This document shows positions 52,708 through 60,864 of a stretch of DNA of 64,000 nucleotides, in pieces. The notes under the pieces are model-generated. The model searched no databases. It saw nothing but the letters and a program-made list of their open reading frames with translations, and was not told the origin of the DNA. The position numbers and the translations under genes were made by a program. The number at the start of each line of letters is the position of its first letter. The stretch's first letter is position 1. Source of the DNA: Melaminivora suipulveris (lineage in GTDB: Bacteria > Pseudomonadota > Gammaproteobacteria > Burkholderiales > Burkholderiaceae_C); the NCBI RefSeq assembly GCF_003008575.1, contig NZ_CP027667.1, positions 996,501 through 1,060,500 of the forward strand, written 5' to 3'.

Positions 52708-54708
52708 ATGGCGAACGTGCTTTTGCTCTCCCCTGATTCCGCCTGGCGCCCCCTGTGGCGCATCGGCGCCCTGACGGGCGCGGCGGCGCTGGTGCTGACG
52801 GCCTGCGGCGGCAGCGGCGGTCTGGACGAGGCCGCGCAGGCCGAGGCCTGCGCCGTCGTCAACGAGACCGGCTCGGTCATCGTCGGCTCCGGCCTGCCGG
52901 GCGACCCGGCCGCGCCCGAGCCGGCTTCGGGTTACCGCCTGGGCAAGAAGGCGGTGCATGCCAAGAGCTACATGGTCGCCAGCGCCAACCCGCTGGCCTC
53001 GCGCGCCGGCTGCGATGTGCTCAAGGCCGGCGGATCGGCCACCGATGCGGCGGTGGCCGTGCAGGCCGTGCTGGGCCTGGTCGAGCCGCAATCCTCCGGC
53101 CTGGGCGGCGGCGCCTTCATGCTGCACTACGACGCGGCAACCAAAAAGGTCGAGGCTTACGACGGCCGCGAGACCGCCCCCGCCGCCGCCACCGAGAACT
53201 ACCTGCGCTGGGTCAGCGACAGCGACCAAAGCGCGCCGCAGCCCGGCGGCGCGCGCGCCAGCGGCCGCTCCATCGGCACGCCCGGCGTCGTGCGCATGCT
53301 GTCGATGGCGCACCAGGACCACGGCAAGCTGGCCTGGAGCGGCCTGTTCGACTCCGCCGGCCAGCTCGCCACCGACGGCTTTCGCGTCAGCGGGCGCATG
53401 GCCGCCGCCATCGCCGGCACGGCCAGCAGCCTGGCGCGCGACAGCGAAGCCGCGGCCTACTTCCTGAACGCCGACGGCTCGCCCAAGGCGCTGGGCACGG
53501 TCGTCAAGAACCCGGCCTACGCCAGCACGTTGCGCACCATCGCCACCGGCGGCGCCGACGCCTTCTACAGCGGCCCGGTGGCCCAGGGCATCGTCGACAA
53601 GATCAAGGCCACCAGCGGCGGCAACCCGGCCGTGGCCATCACCCCCGGCCTGACGGAGATGAGCGACCTGGCGGGCTACCAGGCCAAGCGCCGCGTGCCG
53701 GTGTGCACCAGCTACCGCGCCTACTGGGTCTGCGGCATGCCGCCGCCATCGTCGGGCGGCATCGCCGTGGCCTCGGCGCTGGGCATCCTGGAGAACTTCA
53801 ACCTGGCCGCCTACGGCCCGACGAAGATCGATCTGGAAGGCGGCAAGCCCTCGGTCATGGGCGTGCACCTGGTCAGCGAGGCCGAGCGCCTGGCCTATGC
53901 CGACCGCGACAAGTACGTCGCCGATGCCGACTTCGTGCCGCTGCCCGGAGGCTCGACGGCGATGCTGCTGGACAAGAGCTACCTGCGCAGCCGCGCCTCG
54001 CTGATCAGCATGACGCGCAGCATGGGCACGGCCAGCGCCGGCGTATTCGGCAGCGCGCCGGCCGGTGTGGTCAAGGTCGAGGAGCGCGGCACGACGCACT
54101 TTTCCATCGTCGACCGGCAGGGCAACGCGGTGGTCATGACGACCACGGTGGAGTCCAGCATGGGCTCGTACCACATGACGCAGGGCTTTTTGCTGAACAA
54201 CCAGCTCACCGACTTCGCCTCCACGCCCACGGACGCCAGCGGCGCGCCGGTGGCCAACCGCGTGCAGCCGGGCAAGCGCCCGCGCAGCTCCATGGCGCCC
54301 ACGCTGGTGTTCAAGAAGAGCGCCGATGGCGGCATGGGCGACTTCTACATGGGCACCGGCTCGCCCGGCGGCAGCACCATCATCCAGTACGTGGTCAAGA
54401 CGCTGGTCGGCGCGCTGGACTGGGGGCTCAACGCGCAGCAGGCCACGTCCATGATCGACTTCGGTGCCAGCAACAGCCCGACGACCTCGCTGGGCGGCGA
54501 GCACCCGCACCTGGACCTGAGCAACGGCGGCGCGGGCGACCCCCTGATCACCGGCCTGCGCGACCTGGGGCATACGGTGTCGACCTCGGCGCAGTCCAGC
54601 GGCATCAGCACCATCATGCGCGTGCAGCGCAACGGCCAGAGCATGCTGGAGGGCGGCGCCGACCCGCGCCGCGAAGGCCTGGTGCTGGGCGATACCTTCA
54701 AACCCTGA
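52708..54708 (+). CDS. ggt: Gamma-glutamyltransferase lipoprotein
   Basis: A 666-residue Ntn-hydrolase. A lipobox LTAC places the lipidated Cys at 33, so it is predicted to be membrane-anchored in the periplasm. Large-subunit blocks: ANPLASRAGCDVLKAGGSAT, EPQSSGLGGGAFMLHYD, YDGRETAP, GRSIGTPGVVRML. The autocleavage and catalytic Thr is T462 in RGTTHFSIVDRQGNAV, followed by PGKRPRSSMAPT and TGSPGGSTI. It hydrolyses glutathione or transfers its glutamyl group. A lipoprotein GGT is less usual than one with a cleaved signal. It ends at a strong terminator. Confidence 0.94.
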   Translation: MANVLLLSPDSAWRPLWRIGALTGAAALVLTACGGSGGLDEAAQAEACAVVNETGSVIVGSGLPGDPAAPEPASGYRLGKKAVHAKSYMVASANPLASRAGCDVLKAGGSATDAAVAVQAVLGLVEPQSSGLGGGAFMLHYDAATKKVEAYDGRETAPAAATENYLRWVSDSDQSAPQPGGARASGRSIGTPGVVRMLSMAHQDHGKLAWSGLFDSAGQLATDGFRVSGRMAAAIAGTASSLARDSEAAAYFLNADGSPKALGTVVKNPAYASTLRTIATGGADAFYSGPVAQGIVDKIKATSGGNPAVAITPGLTEMSDLAGYQAKRRVPVCTSYRAYWVCGMPPPSSGGIAVASALGILENFNLAAYGPTKIDLEGGKPSVMGVHLVSEAERLAYADRDKYVADADFVPLPGGSTAMLLDKSYLRSRASLISMTRSMGTASAGVFGSAPAGVVKVEERGTTHFSIVDRQGNAVVMTTTVESSMGSYHMTQGFLLNNQLTDFASTPTDASGAPVANRVQPGKRPRSSMAPTLVFKKSADGGMGDFYMGTGSPGGSTIIQYVVKTLVGALDWGLNAQQATSMIDFGASNSPTTSLGGEHPHLDLSNGGAGDPLITGLRDLGHTVSTSAQSSGISTIMRVQRNGQSMLEGGADPRREGLVLGDTFKP

Positions 54709-54723
54709 TGCGTTGATCTGAAG

Positions 54724-54767
54724 CGCCCCGGCGCCGTGCCTGCAGCGGCCGGCGCCGGGGCTTTTTG
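54724..54767 (+). terminator. Terminator after ggt
   Basis: CCCCGGCGCCG and CGGCGCCGGGG arms, then CTTTTTG. It lies only 7 bases before the start of the next gene, which must therefore have its own start point or rely on read-through. Confidence 0.85.
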
Positions 54768-54773
54768 TTGCCC

Positions 54774-55388
54774 ATGACGACCTTCGCCACCCCGCCGCCC
54801 CGCCTGTGGCTGGTGCGCCATGCGTGCCCCGACATCGCGCCGGGCATCTGCTATGGCCGGCTGGACGTTCCTGCCCTGCCCGCGGCCAGCCGCGCCGCCG
54901 CCCAGGCATTGGCGCACGCGCTGGCGCAGCGCATCGCTGCGGTGCGCCACTCTCCGCTACAAAGATGTGAGCTGCTGGCGCTTGATTTACGCCGGCTGAG
55001 GCCGGATTTGGCTCAAATTTCCCATCCAGATCCACGCCTGATCGAGCTGGACTTCGGTCATTGGGAGGGCTGCGCCTGGGAGGCGCTGCCGCGCGCCGAC
55101 ATCGATGCCTGGTCGGCCGACCTGCATTGCCATGCCCCCGGCGGCGGCGAAGCGCTGGCGGGCATGCTGGCGCGTGTGGCCCAAGCTCTGGATGATGCGG
55201 CGCGCGCCGGCTGGAAGACCGGGGGCGACGTGGTCTGGCTGACCCACGCCGGCGTGGCACGCTGCGTCGACTGGCTGTTGCGCCACGGGCCCGACGAGCC
55301 GGCCGACGCCGCGCGCTGGCCGCTGCACGCACCCGGCTATGGCGCGTGGACGACGGTGTCGCTGCCGCGCCCGGCCGCAGTGGCTTAA
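54774..55388 (+). CDS. cobC: CobC-like histidine phosphatase (alpha-ribazole phosphatase)
   Basis: A 204-residue phosphoglycerate mutase-like phosphatase. The catalytic histidine is in LVRHACPD (the usual RHG is RHA here); GICYGRLDVPAL is typical of CobC, then HSPLQRC, ELDFGHWEG and the second catalytic His in LTHAGVAR. It would dephosphorylate alpha-ribazole-5'-P in the same pathway as CobS. Residues ~64-82 (ELLALDLRRLRPDLAQIS) come from a dispersed repeat inserted in frame. Confidence 0.85.
   Translation: MTTFATPPPRLWLVRHACPDIAPGICYGRLDVPALPAASRAAAQALAHALAQRIAAVRHSPLQRCELLALDLRRLRPDLAQISHPDPRLIELDFGHWEGCAWEALPRADIDAWSADLHCHAPGGGEALAGMLARVAQALDDAARAGWKTGGDVVWLTHAGVARCVDWLLRHGPDEPADAARWPLHAPGYGAWTTVSLPRPAAVA
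54961..55020 (+). repeat. Dispersed ~55-bp repeat, copy 7, inside cobC
   Basis: gagctgctggcgcttgattt, then acgccggctgaggccggatt and tggctcaaat. Read in frame by the phosphatase gene between the RC of HSPLQRC and the DPRLIELDFG block. Confidence 0.85.
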
Positions 55389-55846
55389 CCGCCGGACGCG
55401 CCGGGTTTGTCGTCCGGCATGCTCAGCGTAACCGTGCTGGCCGCGCCCATCGCGCTGCCCAGGCGCACCTCGCGGCGCGACAGGGACTGCACGACCAGGC
55501 CCGGCTCCAGCGCGGCGCCGAGGCGGTAAGGCCTGGCGGGCTGACCGTCGATGGAAATCAGGGCGGCGCCGCCCCCGCTGCGGCTGCCGGCCAGCACGCC
55601 GTGCAGCACCAGCCGCGCAGGCCCGGACGGCACCGCAGCCTGGAGCGGCTGCGCGCCGGCGCCCAGCACGCGCGCGACGGCCTGGGTGTCGATGCGCAGC
55701 GCCGGCGCTGGCGCCACGGGGGCCGGGCCGCGCGCGGGCGCCGCCAGGGCCAGCGCCCAATACACCGCGCCCGCGCCCGCCAGCGCCCACAGCGCCAGGG
55801 TCGCCAGCCGCACGGGCCAGAGCCCAGAAGAAGCAGGTTTTGCCAT
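55385..55846 (-). CDS. gspC: Type II secretion protein GspC
   Basis: A 153-residue inner-membrane protein linking the platform to the secretin. One N-terminal membrane helix (PVRLATLALWALAGAGAVYW) is followed by a Pro/Ala linker and the homology region LHGVLAGSRSGGGAALISID. It is short: no PDZ or coiled-coil domain follows. ATG 55846 is used; ATG 55864 would add six residues and has an AGAGG upstream. It points away from gspG with only 24 (or 6) bases between the starts, and its end overlaps the cobC stop. Confidence 0.8.
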   Translation of the reverse strand: MAKPASSGLWPVRLATLALWALAGAGAVYWALALAAPARGPAPVAPAPALRIDTQAVARVLGAGAQPLQAAVPSGPARLVLHGVLAGSRSGGGAALISIDGQPARPYRLGAALEPGLVVQSLSRREVRLGSAMGAASTVTLSMPDDKPGASGG

Positions 55847-55870
55847 CGAAGGATTATTTATCATTGCCCG

Positions 55871-56317
55871 ATGACCTCTGCTCCCCTGCGCCGTCTCGTG
55901 CCCCGCCGCCTGGCGGCCGGCTTCACCCTGATCGAGCTGATGGTGGTGCTGGTCATCATCGGCGTGCTGGCCGCCCTGATCGTGCCCAACGTGCTGGACC
56001 GCGCCGACGACGCGCGCAGCACCGCGGCGCGCACCGACGTGGCCAACATCATGCAGGCGCTCAAGCTCTACCGGCTGGACAACCAGCGCTACCCCACGGC
56101 CGAGCAGGGCCTGCAGGCGCTGGTCGCCAAGCCCTCCTCCGGCCCTGCGCCCGGCAACTGGCGGCCCTACCTGGAAAAGCTGCCCAACGACCCCTGGGGC
56201 CGGCCCTACCAATACCTGAACCCCGGCATCAAGGGCGAGGTGGACGTGATGAGCTTCGGCGCCGACGGCCAGTCCGGCGGCGAGGGCAAGGATGCCGACA
56301 TCGGCAGTTGGCAGTAG
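55871..56317 (+). CDS. gspG: Major pseudopilin GspG
   Basis: A 148-residue pseudopilin. The prepilin site is AAG17|FTLIELMVVLVIIG with the conserved Glu at +5. The body has LDNQRYPTAEQGLQALV and NDPWGRPYQYLNPG, the calcium-site region, and ends FGADGQSGGEGKDADIGSW. It forms the pseudopilus shaft that pushes substrates through the secretin. First gene of the plus-strand gsp operon. Confidence 0.96.
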   Translation: MTSAPLRRLVPRRLAAGFTLIELMVVLVIIGVLAALIVPNVLDRADDARSTAARTDVANIMQALKLYRLDNQRYPTAEQGLQALVAKPSSGPAPGNWRPYLEKLPNDPWGRPYQYLNPGIKGEVDVMSFGADGQSGGEGKDADIGSWQ

Positions 56318-56347
56318 CGCGGCGACGCTCGCACATTTCGCTTGACC

Positions 56348-56866
56348 ATGAACCTGGCGCGCCCCAGGCCAGCGGACGCCGCGGATCTGGCTTCGCCAGG
56401 CCGCTGGCGTCGTCCCACCCCAGGGGGGAAGCCGCGCAGCGGCATAGGGGGGTTCACTCTTGTCGAACTGCTGGTGGTGCTGGCCATCATGGCCTTGGCC
56501 ACCGCCGGCGTGGGCCTGGCGCTGCGCGATAGCGGCGCGACGCTCTTGCAGCGCGAGGGCGAGCGCCTGGCGGCGCAGCTGGAGGTGGCGCGCGCACAGT
56601 CGCGCGCCAGCGGCGTGCCGGTGCGCTGGCGCAGCGACGCGGCCGGCGGCTTTCTGTTCGACGGCCTGCCCGGCGCCACCGGCGCGCGTCGTCCTTGGCT
56701 GGATGGCAGCACTGGCGTGCGCGGCGGCAGCGCCAGCCTGTGGCTGGGGCCGGAGCCGCTGATCGGCGCGCAGCAGGTGGTGCTGGTCAACCAGGGCCAG
56801 CCGGGGCGCGCCGTCGCCGTGGCCACCGATGGCCTGCGTCCGTTCGCCGTGCAGGCGCTGCCGTGA
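56348..56866 (+). CDS. gspH: Minor pseudopilin GspH with extended leader
   Basis: A 172-residue pseudopilin with cleavage at G35|FTLVELLVVLAIMAL. The leader before this site is 35 residues, much longer than the 6-15 usual; its part RRPTPGGKPRSGI is encoded by a GC-rich repeat (56405-56455). The body is GspH-like (GERLAAQLEVARAQSRASGV, then VRWRSD). GTGA overlap with gspI. Function as a pseudopilus tip component is by family. Confidence 0.88.
   Translation: MNLARPRPADAADLASPGRWRRPTPGGKPRSGIGGFTLVELLVVLAIMALATAGVGLALRDSGATLLQREGERLAAQLEVARAQSRASGVPVRWRSDAAGGFLFDGLPGATGARRPWLDGSTGVRGGSASLWLGPEPLIGAQQVVLVNQGQPGRAVAVATDGLRPFAVQALP
56405..56455 (+). repeat. GC-rich repeat in the gspH leader
   Basis: tggcgtcgtcccaccccagg, then ggggaagccgcgcagcggca and tagggggg, of the ccaccccagg…gggaagc type also seen near 31493-31520 and 43598-43660. 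It lies wholly in the leader peptide codons, upstream of the processing site. Confidence 0.55.
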
Positions 56867-57243
56867 GCCCGCGTACGCACGCCCGTTCCCAGCGCGGCTT
56901 CACGCTGGTCGAGGTGCTGGTGGCCCTGGCGATTACCGCCCTCGCCCTGCTGGCCGGCAGCCAGGCTACTTCCGCCCTGGTGCGCAACGCCGAGCGCGAG
57001 ACCGACGTGGTGCTGGCGCACATCTGCGCGGAAAACGAGCTGGTGCGCGTGCGCCTTTCGCAGCAGATGCCCTCCATCGGCGATGCGCAGGCCGCATGCG
57101 AACAGGCCGGGCGGCGCTACGCCGTCACCATCAGCACCACGCCGACGCCCAACCCGCAGTTCCGCCGCGTCGACGCGCAAGTTTTTGCAAACGAAGGCCG
57201 ACAGCCCGTGCTGCGCGTCTCGACCATCGTGGGCCGATATTGA
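56863..57243 (+). CDS. gspI: Minor pseudopilin GspI
   Basis: A 126-residue pseudopilin, with leader SPRTHARSQRG12|FTLVEVLVALAITAL, followed by AGSQATSALVRNAERETDVV and a body with ENELVRVRLSQQ. Starts with GTG inside a GTGA overlap with gspH. With GspJ and GspK it forms the pseudopilus tip. Leader length is normal, unlike its neighbours. Confidence 0.92.
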   Translation: MSPRTHARSQRGFTLVEVLVALAITALALLAGSQATSALVRNAERETDVVLAHICAENELVRVRLSQQMPSIGDAQAACEQAGRRYAVTISTTPTPNPQFRRVDAQVFANEGRQPVLRVSTIVGRY

Positions 57244-58040
57244 TGCGGGCACGGAGCATGTCGATGATCCCGGTGTCCCCTCCGCCCGCAGGCAGGGCAC
57301 GAGAGGTTGTGCGCTGTGCGTTCGGCGTTTGGCGCACAACGCACAACGCACAACGCACAACCTCCCCCACACGCGGCTTCACCCTGGTCGAGCTGCTGGT
57401 GGCGCTGGCGGTGATGGCGCTGCTGGCGCTGGTCAGCTGGCGCGGCATCGACGGCATGGTGCGCTCGCAGGAGCTGACGCGCCAGCGCGCCGACGAGCTG
57501 CTGACGCTGCAGACCGTGCTGGCGCAGTGGAGCGCCGATCTGGACGCGCTGCAGGCCATCGAGCACACCGAGCCCATCGCCTGGGACGGACAGGTGCTGC
57601 GCCTGACGCGGCGCAGCACGCGCACGCCCGAGGAGGGCGCTTTAGTGGTGGCCTGGGCGCGGCGCAACGTCGGCGGGGCGGCGCAATGGCTGCGCTGGCA
57701 ATCCGCGCCGGTGCGCACGCGCGAGCAGTGGCGGGGCGCCTGGCAGCAGGCCGCGCTGTGGGCGCGCACGCCCGGCGAGGCCGAGCGGCGCGGCGAGACG
57801 CAGCTGCTGCCGCTGGCCGACTGGCAGCTGTTTTACTTTCGCGGCGGTGCCTGGGCCAGCGCCTTGTCCACCGACGCCGCCACGCCCAGCGGGCCGCGCA
57901 GCATCGGGGGCCCCAGCGAAGCCGCCCTGCGCATCCCCGACGGCGTGCGCCTGACGATCACGCTGCCCGCCGGCGGCGCGCTGGCCGGCACGCTGACGCG
58001 CGACTGGGTCAATCCACTGGTGGGGGGCGGCAAGTCGTGA
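57243..58040 (+). CDS. gspJ: Minor pseudopilin GspJ with repeat-lengthened leader
   Basis: A 265-residue pseudopilin, processing site G45|FTLVELLVALAVMALLALVSW. The 45-residue leader (from ATG 57243; ATG 57258 or 57264 would give 40 or 38) includes EVVRCAFGVWRTTHNAQRTT, encoded by a cgcacaa-type repeat. The body has the GspJ pattern: SWRGIDGMVRSQ, LQTVLAQWSADLDAL, VVAWARRN, LTITLPAGGALAG. Overlaps gspK. Confidence 0.9.
   Translation: MRARSMSMIPVSPPPAGRAREVVRCAFGVWRTTHNAQRTTSPTRGFTLVELLVALAVMALLALVSWRGIDGMVRSQELTRQRADELLTLQTVLAQWSADLDALQAIEHTEPIAWDGQVLRLTRRSTRTPEEGALVVAWARRNVGGAAQWLRWQSAPVRTREQWRGAWQQAALWARTPGEAERRGETQLLPLADWQLFYFRGGAWASALSTDAATPSGPRSIGGPSEAALRIPDGVRLTITLPAGGALAGTLTRDWVNPLVGGGKS
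57305..57362 (+). repeat. Tandem/inverted repeat in the gspJ leader
   Basis: Four tandem copies of cgcacaa (57333-57360), preceded by inverted arms ggttgtgcg (57305-57313), whose complement cgcacaacc ends the unit (57354-57362). A hairpin of up to ~16 bp is possible. 58 bases, not a multiple of 3 in itself, yet the frame is kept. Confidence 0.8.
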
Positions 58041-59044
58041 TGCTCCCGCACACCAGGCAGGCAGGCGCTGCCCTGCTCGCCGCCATGCTCACCGTGGCGC
58101 TGGTCGCCACCTTCGCCGCCACCGCCCTGTGGCAGCAGTGGCGCGCCACCGAGATCGAGAGCGCCGAGCGCGCACGCATCCAGGCGGCGTGGATATTGGT
58201 CGGCGCGCTGGACTGGTCGCGCCTGATCCTGCGCGAGGACTCGCTGGCGCGCGCCGGCGACGGCACGGACAACCTGACCGAGCCCTGGTCCGTGCCGCTG
58301 GCCGAGGCGCGCCTGTCCACTTTCCTGGCCGCGCAGCGCGGCGTGGCGCAGGTGCCGGACGCCAGCACCGACACGGCGGACGCCTTCCTGTCCGGCCAGA
58401 TCACCGACCAGCAGGCTCTGCTGAACCTGCGCAACCTCGTGCAGGACGGCAAGCCCGACGCCACGGCGCAGCAGCAGTTCGCGCGCCTGTTCCAGTACCT
58501 CGGCCTGCCCGCGCAGGAGCTGGAGGCGCTCACCCAGCAGCTGCAGCAGGCCCTGGCCAGCGGGAGCCCGGCCAGCGCGCCGCTGCTGCCGCAAAGCCTG
58601 GCACAGCTCACCTGGTGGGGGCTACCCGCCGCCAGCGCCACGCGTCTGGCGCCCTACGCCACGCTGCTGCCGGCGCGCACGCCCGTCAACCTGAACACCG
58701 CCGGCGCCGTCGTGCTGTGGGCCAGCGCCACGGGGCTGTCGATGGCACAGGCGCAGCAGCTGGTCGACGCGCGCCAATCCCGGCACTTCAAGAACGAGGC
58801 CGAGGCCATCCGCCTGCTGGGCGATGGCGCCGGCAACGGCGGCATCACCAGTGCCACGCACGCCGTCTCGTCGCAGTATTTCGAGGTGCGCGGCCGCCTG
58901 CGGCTGGAGGGCAGCACGGTGGAGGAGCGCTCGCTGGTACACAAGCTGCGCGGCGAGGCACGCACGCTGTGGCGCGAGCGTGGCGCCCTGCCCGCGTTGG
59001 CGGAGGCCGCCCCCTACAATGCCGCGCCAAAGCGCGCCCCATGA
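58040..59044 (+). CDS. gspK: Minor pseudopilin GspK
   Basis: A 334-residue pseudopilin, the largest of the set. The processing site is QAG|AALLAAMLTVALVATFAA (after residue 9), without the +5 Glu, as usual in GspK. The helical domain has SGQITDQQALLNLRNLVQD, and LLPARTPVNLNTAGAVVLWA is the family's T/N-P-V-N-L-N motif. A GTG three bases earlier is in frame. ATGA overlap with gspL. Confidence 0.92.
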   Translation: MLPHTRQAGAALLAAMLTVALVATFAATALWQQWRATEIESAERARIQAAWILVGALDWSRLILREDSLARAGDGTDNLTEPWSVPLAEARLSTFLAAQRGVAQVPDASTDTADAFLSGQITDQQALLNLRNLVQDGKPDATAQQQFARLFQYLGLPAQELEALTQQLQQALASGSPASAPLLPQSLAQLTWWGLPAASATRLAPYATLLPARTPVNLNTAGAVVLWASATGLSMAQAQQLVDARQSRHFKNEAEAIRLLGDGAGNGGITSATHAVSSQYFEVRGRLRLEGSTVEERSLVHKLRGEARTLWRERGALPALAEAAPYNAAPKRAP

Positions 59045-60279
59045 GCACCCTCGTCATCACCCTGCCCGCCTCCGGGACCGCCGACAGCTACGACTACGTC
59101 CTGTCCTCCGACGGCCACAGCGCCACCCGCCACGCCAGCACCACCGCCGCCCTGCTGCCCAGCCCTGGGCGCGCCGGCGAGACCGTGGCGCTGGTGCCCG
59201 TGCGCGCGCTGTCGTGGCAGCGCGTGACGCTGCCGCCGGGCGCGCTGGCCCAGCCGGCGCGGCTGCGCGCGGTGCTGGAAGGCCTGCTGGAGGAGCACCT
59301 GCTGGACGAGCCCGCCGCGCTGCACTTCGCCCTGGCGCCCGGCGCGCAGGCCGGCAGTCCGGCGTGGGTGGCCGTGTGCGACCGCGCCTGGCTGCGCGCC
59401 GCCCTGCAGGCGCTGGAAGCCGCCGGCCACCCGGCCGACCGCGTGGTGCCCGAGTTCGCGCCCGGCCCCACCGCCAGCGGCCAGCCCGAGCTGACCGTGC
59501 TGGGCACGCCGCACGAGCCCTGGCTGGTGCTGGCCGGCGAGGGCAACGACCAGGCGCTGGCCGTCCTGCCGTTCACCCCCGCCGTTGCCAGCGCCCTGCC
59601 GCCGCCGGCAGAAGGCGCGCCTGCCGTGCGCGCCGAACCCGCCGTCGCCGCGCTGGCCGAGCGCCTGCTGGGCCGGCCCGCCCTCTTGCAGACGGCGCCC
59701 GAGCGCGCGCTGGCCGCCGCGCGCGGCGCCTGGGATCTGGCGCAACTGGACCTGTCCAGCAGCGGCGGCCGGCGCGCGCTGCGCAAGGCCGCCGGCGGCG
59801 CCAACAGTTTTCTGCGCGCGCCGCAGTGGCGCGCGGCGCGCTGGGGCCTGGGCCTGGCGCTGGCCGTGCACCTGGTGGGGCTGAACCTGTGGGCCTGGCA
59901 GGATCGCCAGCAGCTCGCCGCCAAGCAGGCCGGCGTGCGCAGCCTGCTCACCCAGACTTTTCCGCAGGTGCAGGTGGTCGTCGACGCGCCGGTGCAGATG
60001 CAGCGCGAACTGGCGCGCCTGCGCCAGGGCAGCGGCGGCGCCACGCCGGGCGATCTGGAGCCGCTGCTGGCAGCGGCCGCCGCGGCCCTGCCGGCCGGCC
60101 GCCAGCCCTCCGGTCTGGACTATGACAACGGCGAGCTGCGCCTGGCCGGCCTGCAACTGACGCCCGAGGAATTGACCGCCGCGCAGCAACGCGCGGCCGC
60201 GCACCAGGCGCAGGTCGACACGCAGGAGGGCGGCGCGCTGGTGCTGCGCGCGGCGCCCGCCGCGGGAGTCGCCCGATGA
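59041..60279 (+). CDS. gspL: Type II secretion protein GspL
   Basis: A 412-residue inner-membrane platform protein. The cytoplasmic actin-like domain (about 1-270) has LVPVRALSWQRVTLPPG and LEGLLEEHLLDEP; one membrane helix WGLGLALAVHLVGLNLWAW lies near 277-295; a periplasmic ferredoxin-like domain follows. It binds the GspE ATPase, whose gene is not in the window. Overlaps gspM by four bases. Confidence 0.9.
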   Translation: MSTLVITLPASGTADSYDYVLSSDGHSATRHASTTAALLPSPGRAGETVALVPVRALSWQRVTLPPGALAQPARLRAVLEGLLEEHLLDEPAALHFALAPGAQAGSPAWVAVCDRAWLRAALQALEAAGHPADRVVPEFAPGPTASGQPELTVLGTPHEPWLVLAGEGNDQALAVLPFTPAVASALPPPAEGAPAVRAEPAVAALAERLLGRPALLQTAPERALAAARGAWDLAQLDLSSSGGRRALRKAAGGANSFLRAPQWRAARWGLGLALAVHLVGLNLWAWQDRQQLAAKQAGVRSLLTQTFPQVQVVVDAPVQMQRELARLRQGSGGATPGDLEPLLAAAAAALPAGRQPSGLDYDNGELRLAGLQLTPEELTAAQQRAAAHQAQVDTQEGGALVLRAAPAAGVAR

Positions 60280-60803
60280 GCGCGGCCACCGCCCGCCCCT
60301 CCGCCGCAGCGCCGCGCGCGGCGCTGACGCCCTTGCGCGCACGCTGGCAACGCCTGGCCGCGCGCGAGCAGACGCTGGTGCTGCTGGCCGGCGCCGTGAT
60401 CGGCCTGGCGCTGCTGTGGTGGCTGCTGCTGGCGCCGGCGCTGCAGACATGGAAGACTTCCGCCGCGCGCCATGCCGCGGTCGACGCGCAGCTGCGCCAG
60501 ATGCAGCAATGGCAGGCCGAGGCGCAGCAGCTTCAGGACGCGCCGCGCGCCCAGGGCATGGACGCGCAGGCTGCCTTACGCGGCGGCACAAGCCAACTGC
60601 TGGGCGAGCGCGCGCAACTGGTGCTCGCTGGCGACCAGGCCACCGTGACCTTGAAGGCCGTGCCCGCCGAAGCGCTGGCTCAGTGGCTGGCGCAGATGCG
60701 CAGCAACGCCCAAGCGCTGCCGGTGAAAGCGCAACTCAAACGCAGCCCCGGCACTGCGCCGGCCTGGGATGGCACGCTGGTGCTGGCCCTGCCGCCGGGT
60801 TGA
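60276..60803 (+). CDS. gspM: Type II secretion protein GspM
   Basis: A 175-residue bitopic protein: cytoplasmic N-terminus with LRARWQRLAAREQTLVLLAG, one membrane helix (LLAGAVIGLALLWWLLLAPAL) and a periplasmic domain with coiled-coil segment RQMQQWQAEAQQLQ. Partner of GspL in the inner-membrane platform. Confidence 0.88.
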   Translation: MSAATARPSAAAPRAALTPLRARWQRLAAREQTLVLLAGAVIGLALLWWLLLAPALQTWKTSAARHAAVDAQLRQMQQWQAEAQQLQDAPRAQGMDAQAALRGGTSQLLGERAQLVLAGDQATVTLKAVPAEALAQWLAQMRSNAQALPVKAQLKRSPGTAPAWDGTLVLALPPG

Positions 60804-60864
60804 TCGACCACCCAACCCATCCTGCACCGTCCCCCATCCGCGCGCCCATCTCACAAAGCCCTTC

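Noticed and set aside
52693..55332. An 879-codon minus-strand frame opposite ggt and cobC
   Set aside because: Arg/Gly/Ala/His-rich, no domain, opposite two clearly recognised genes.
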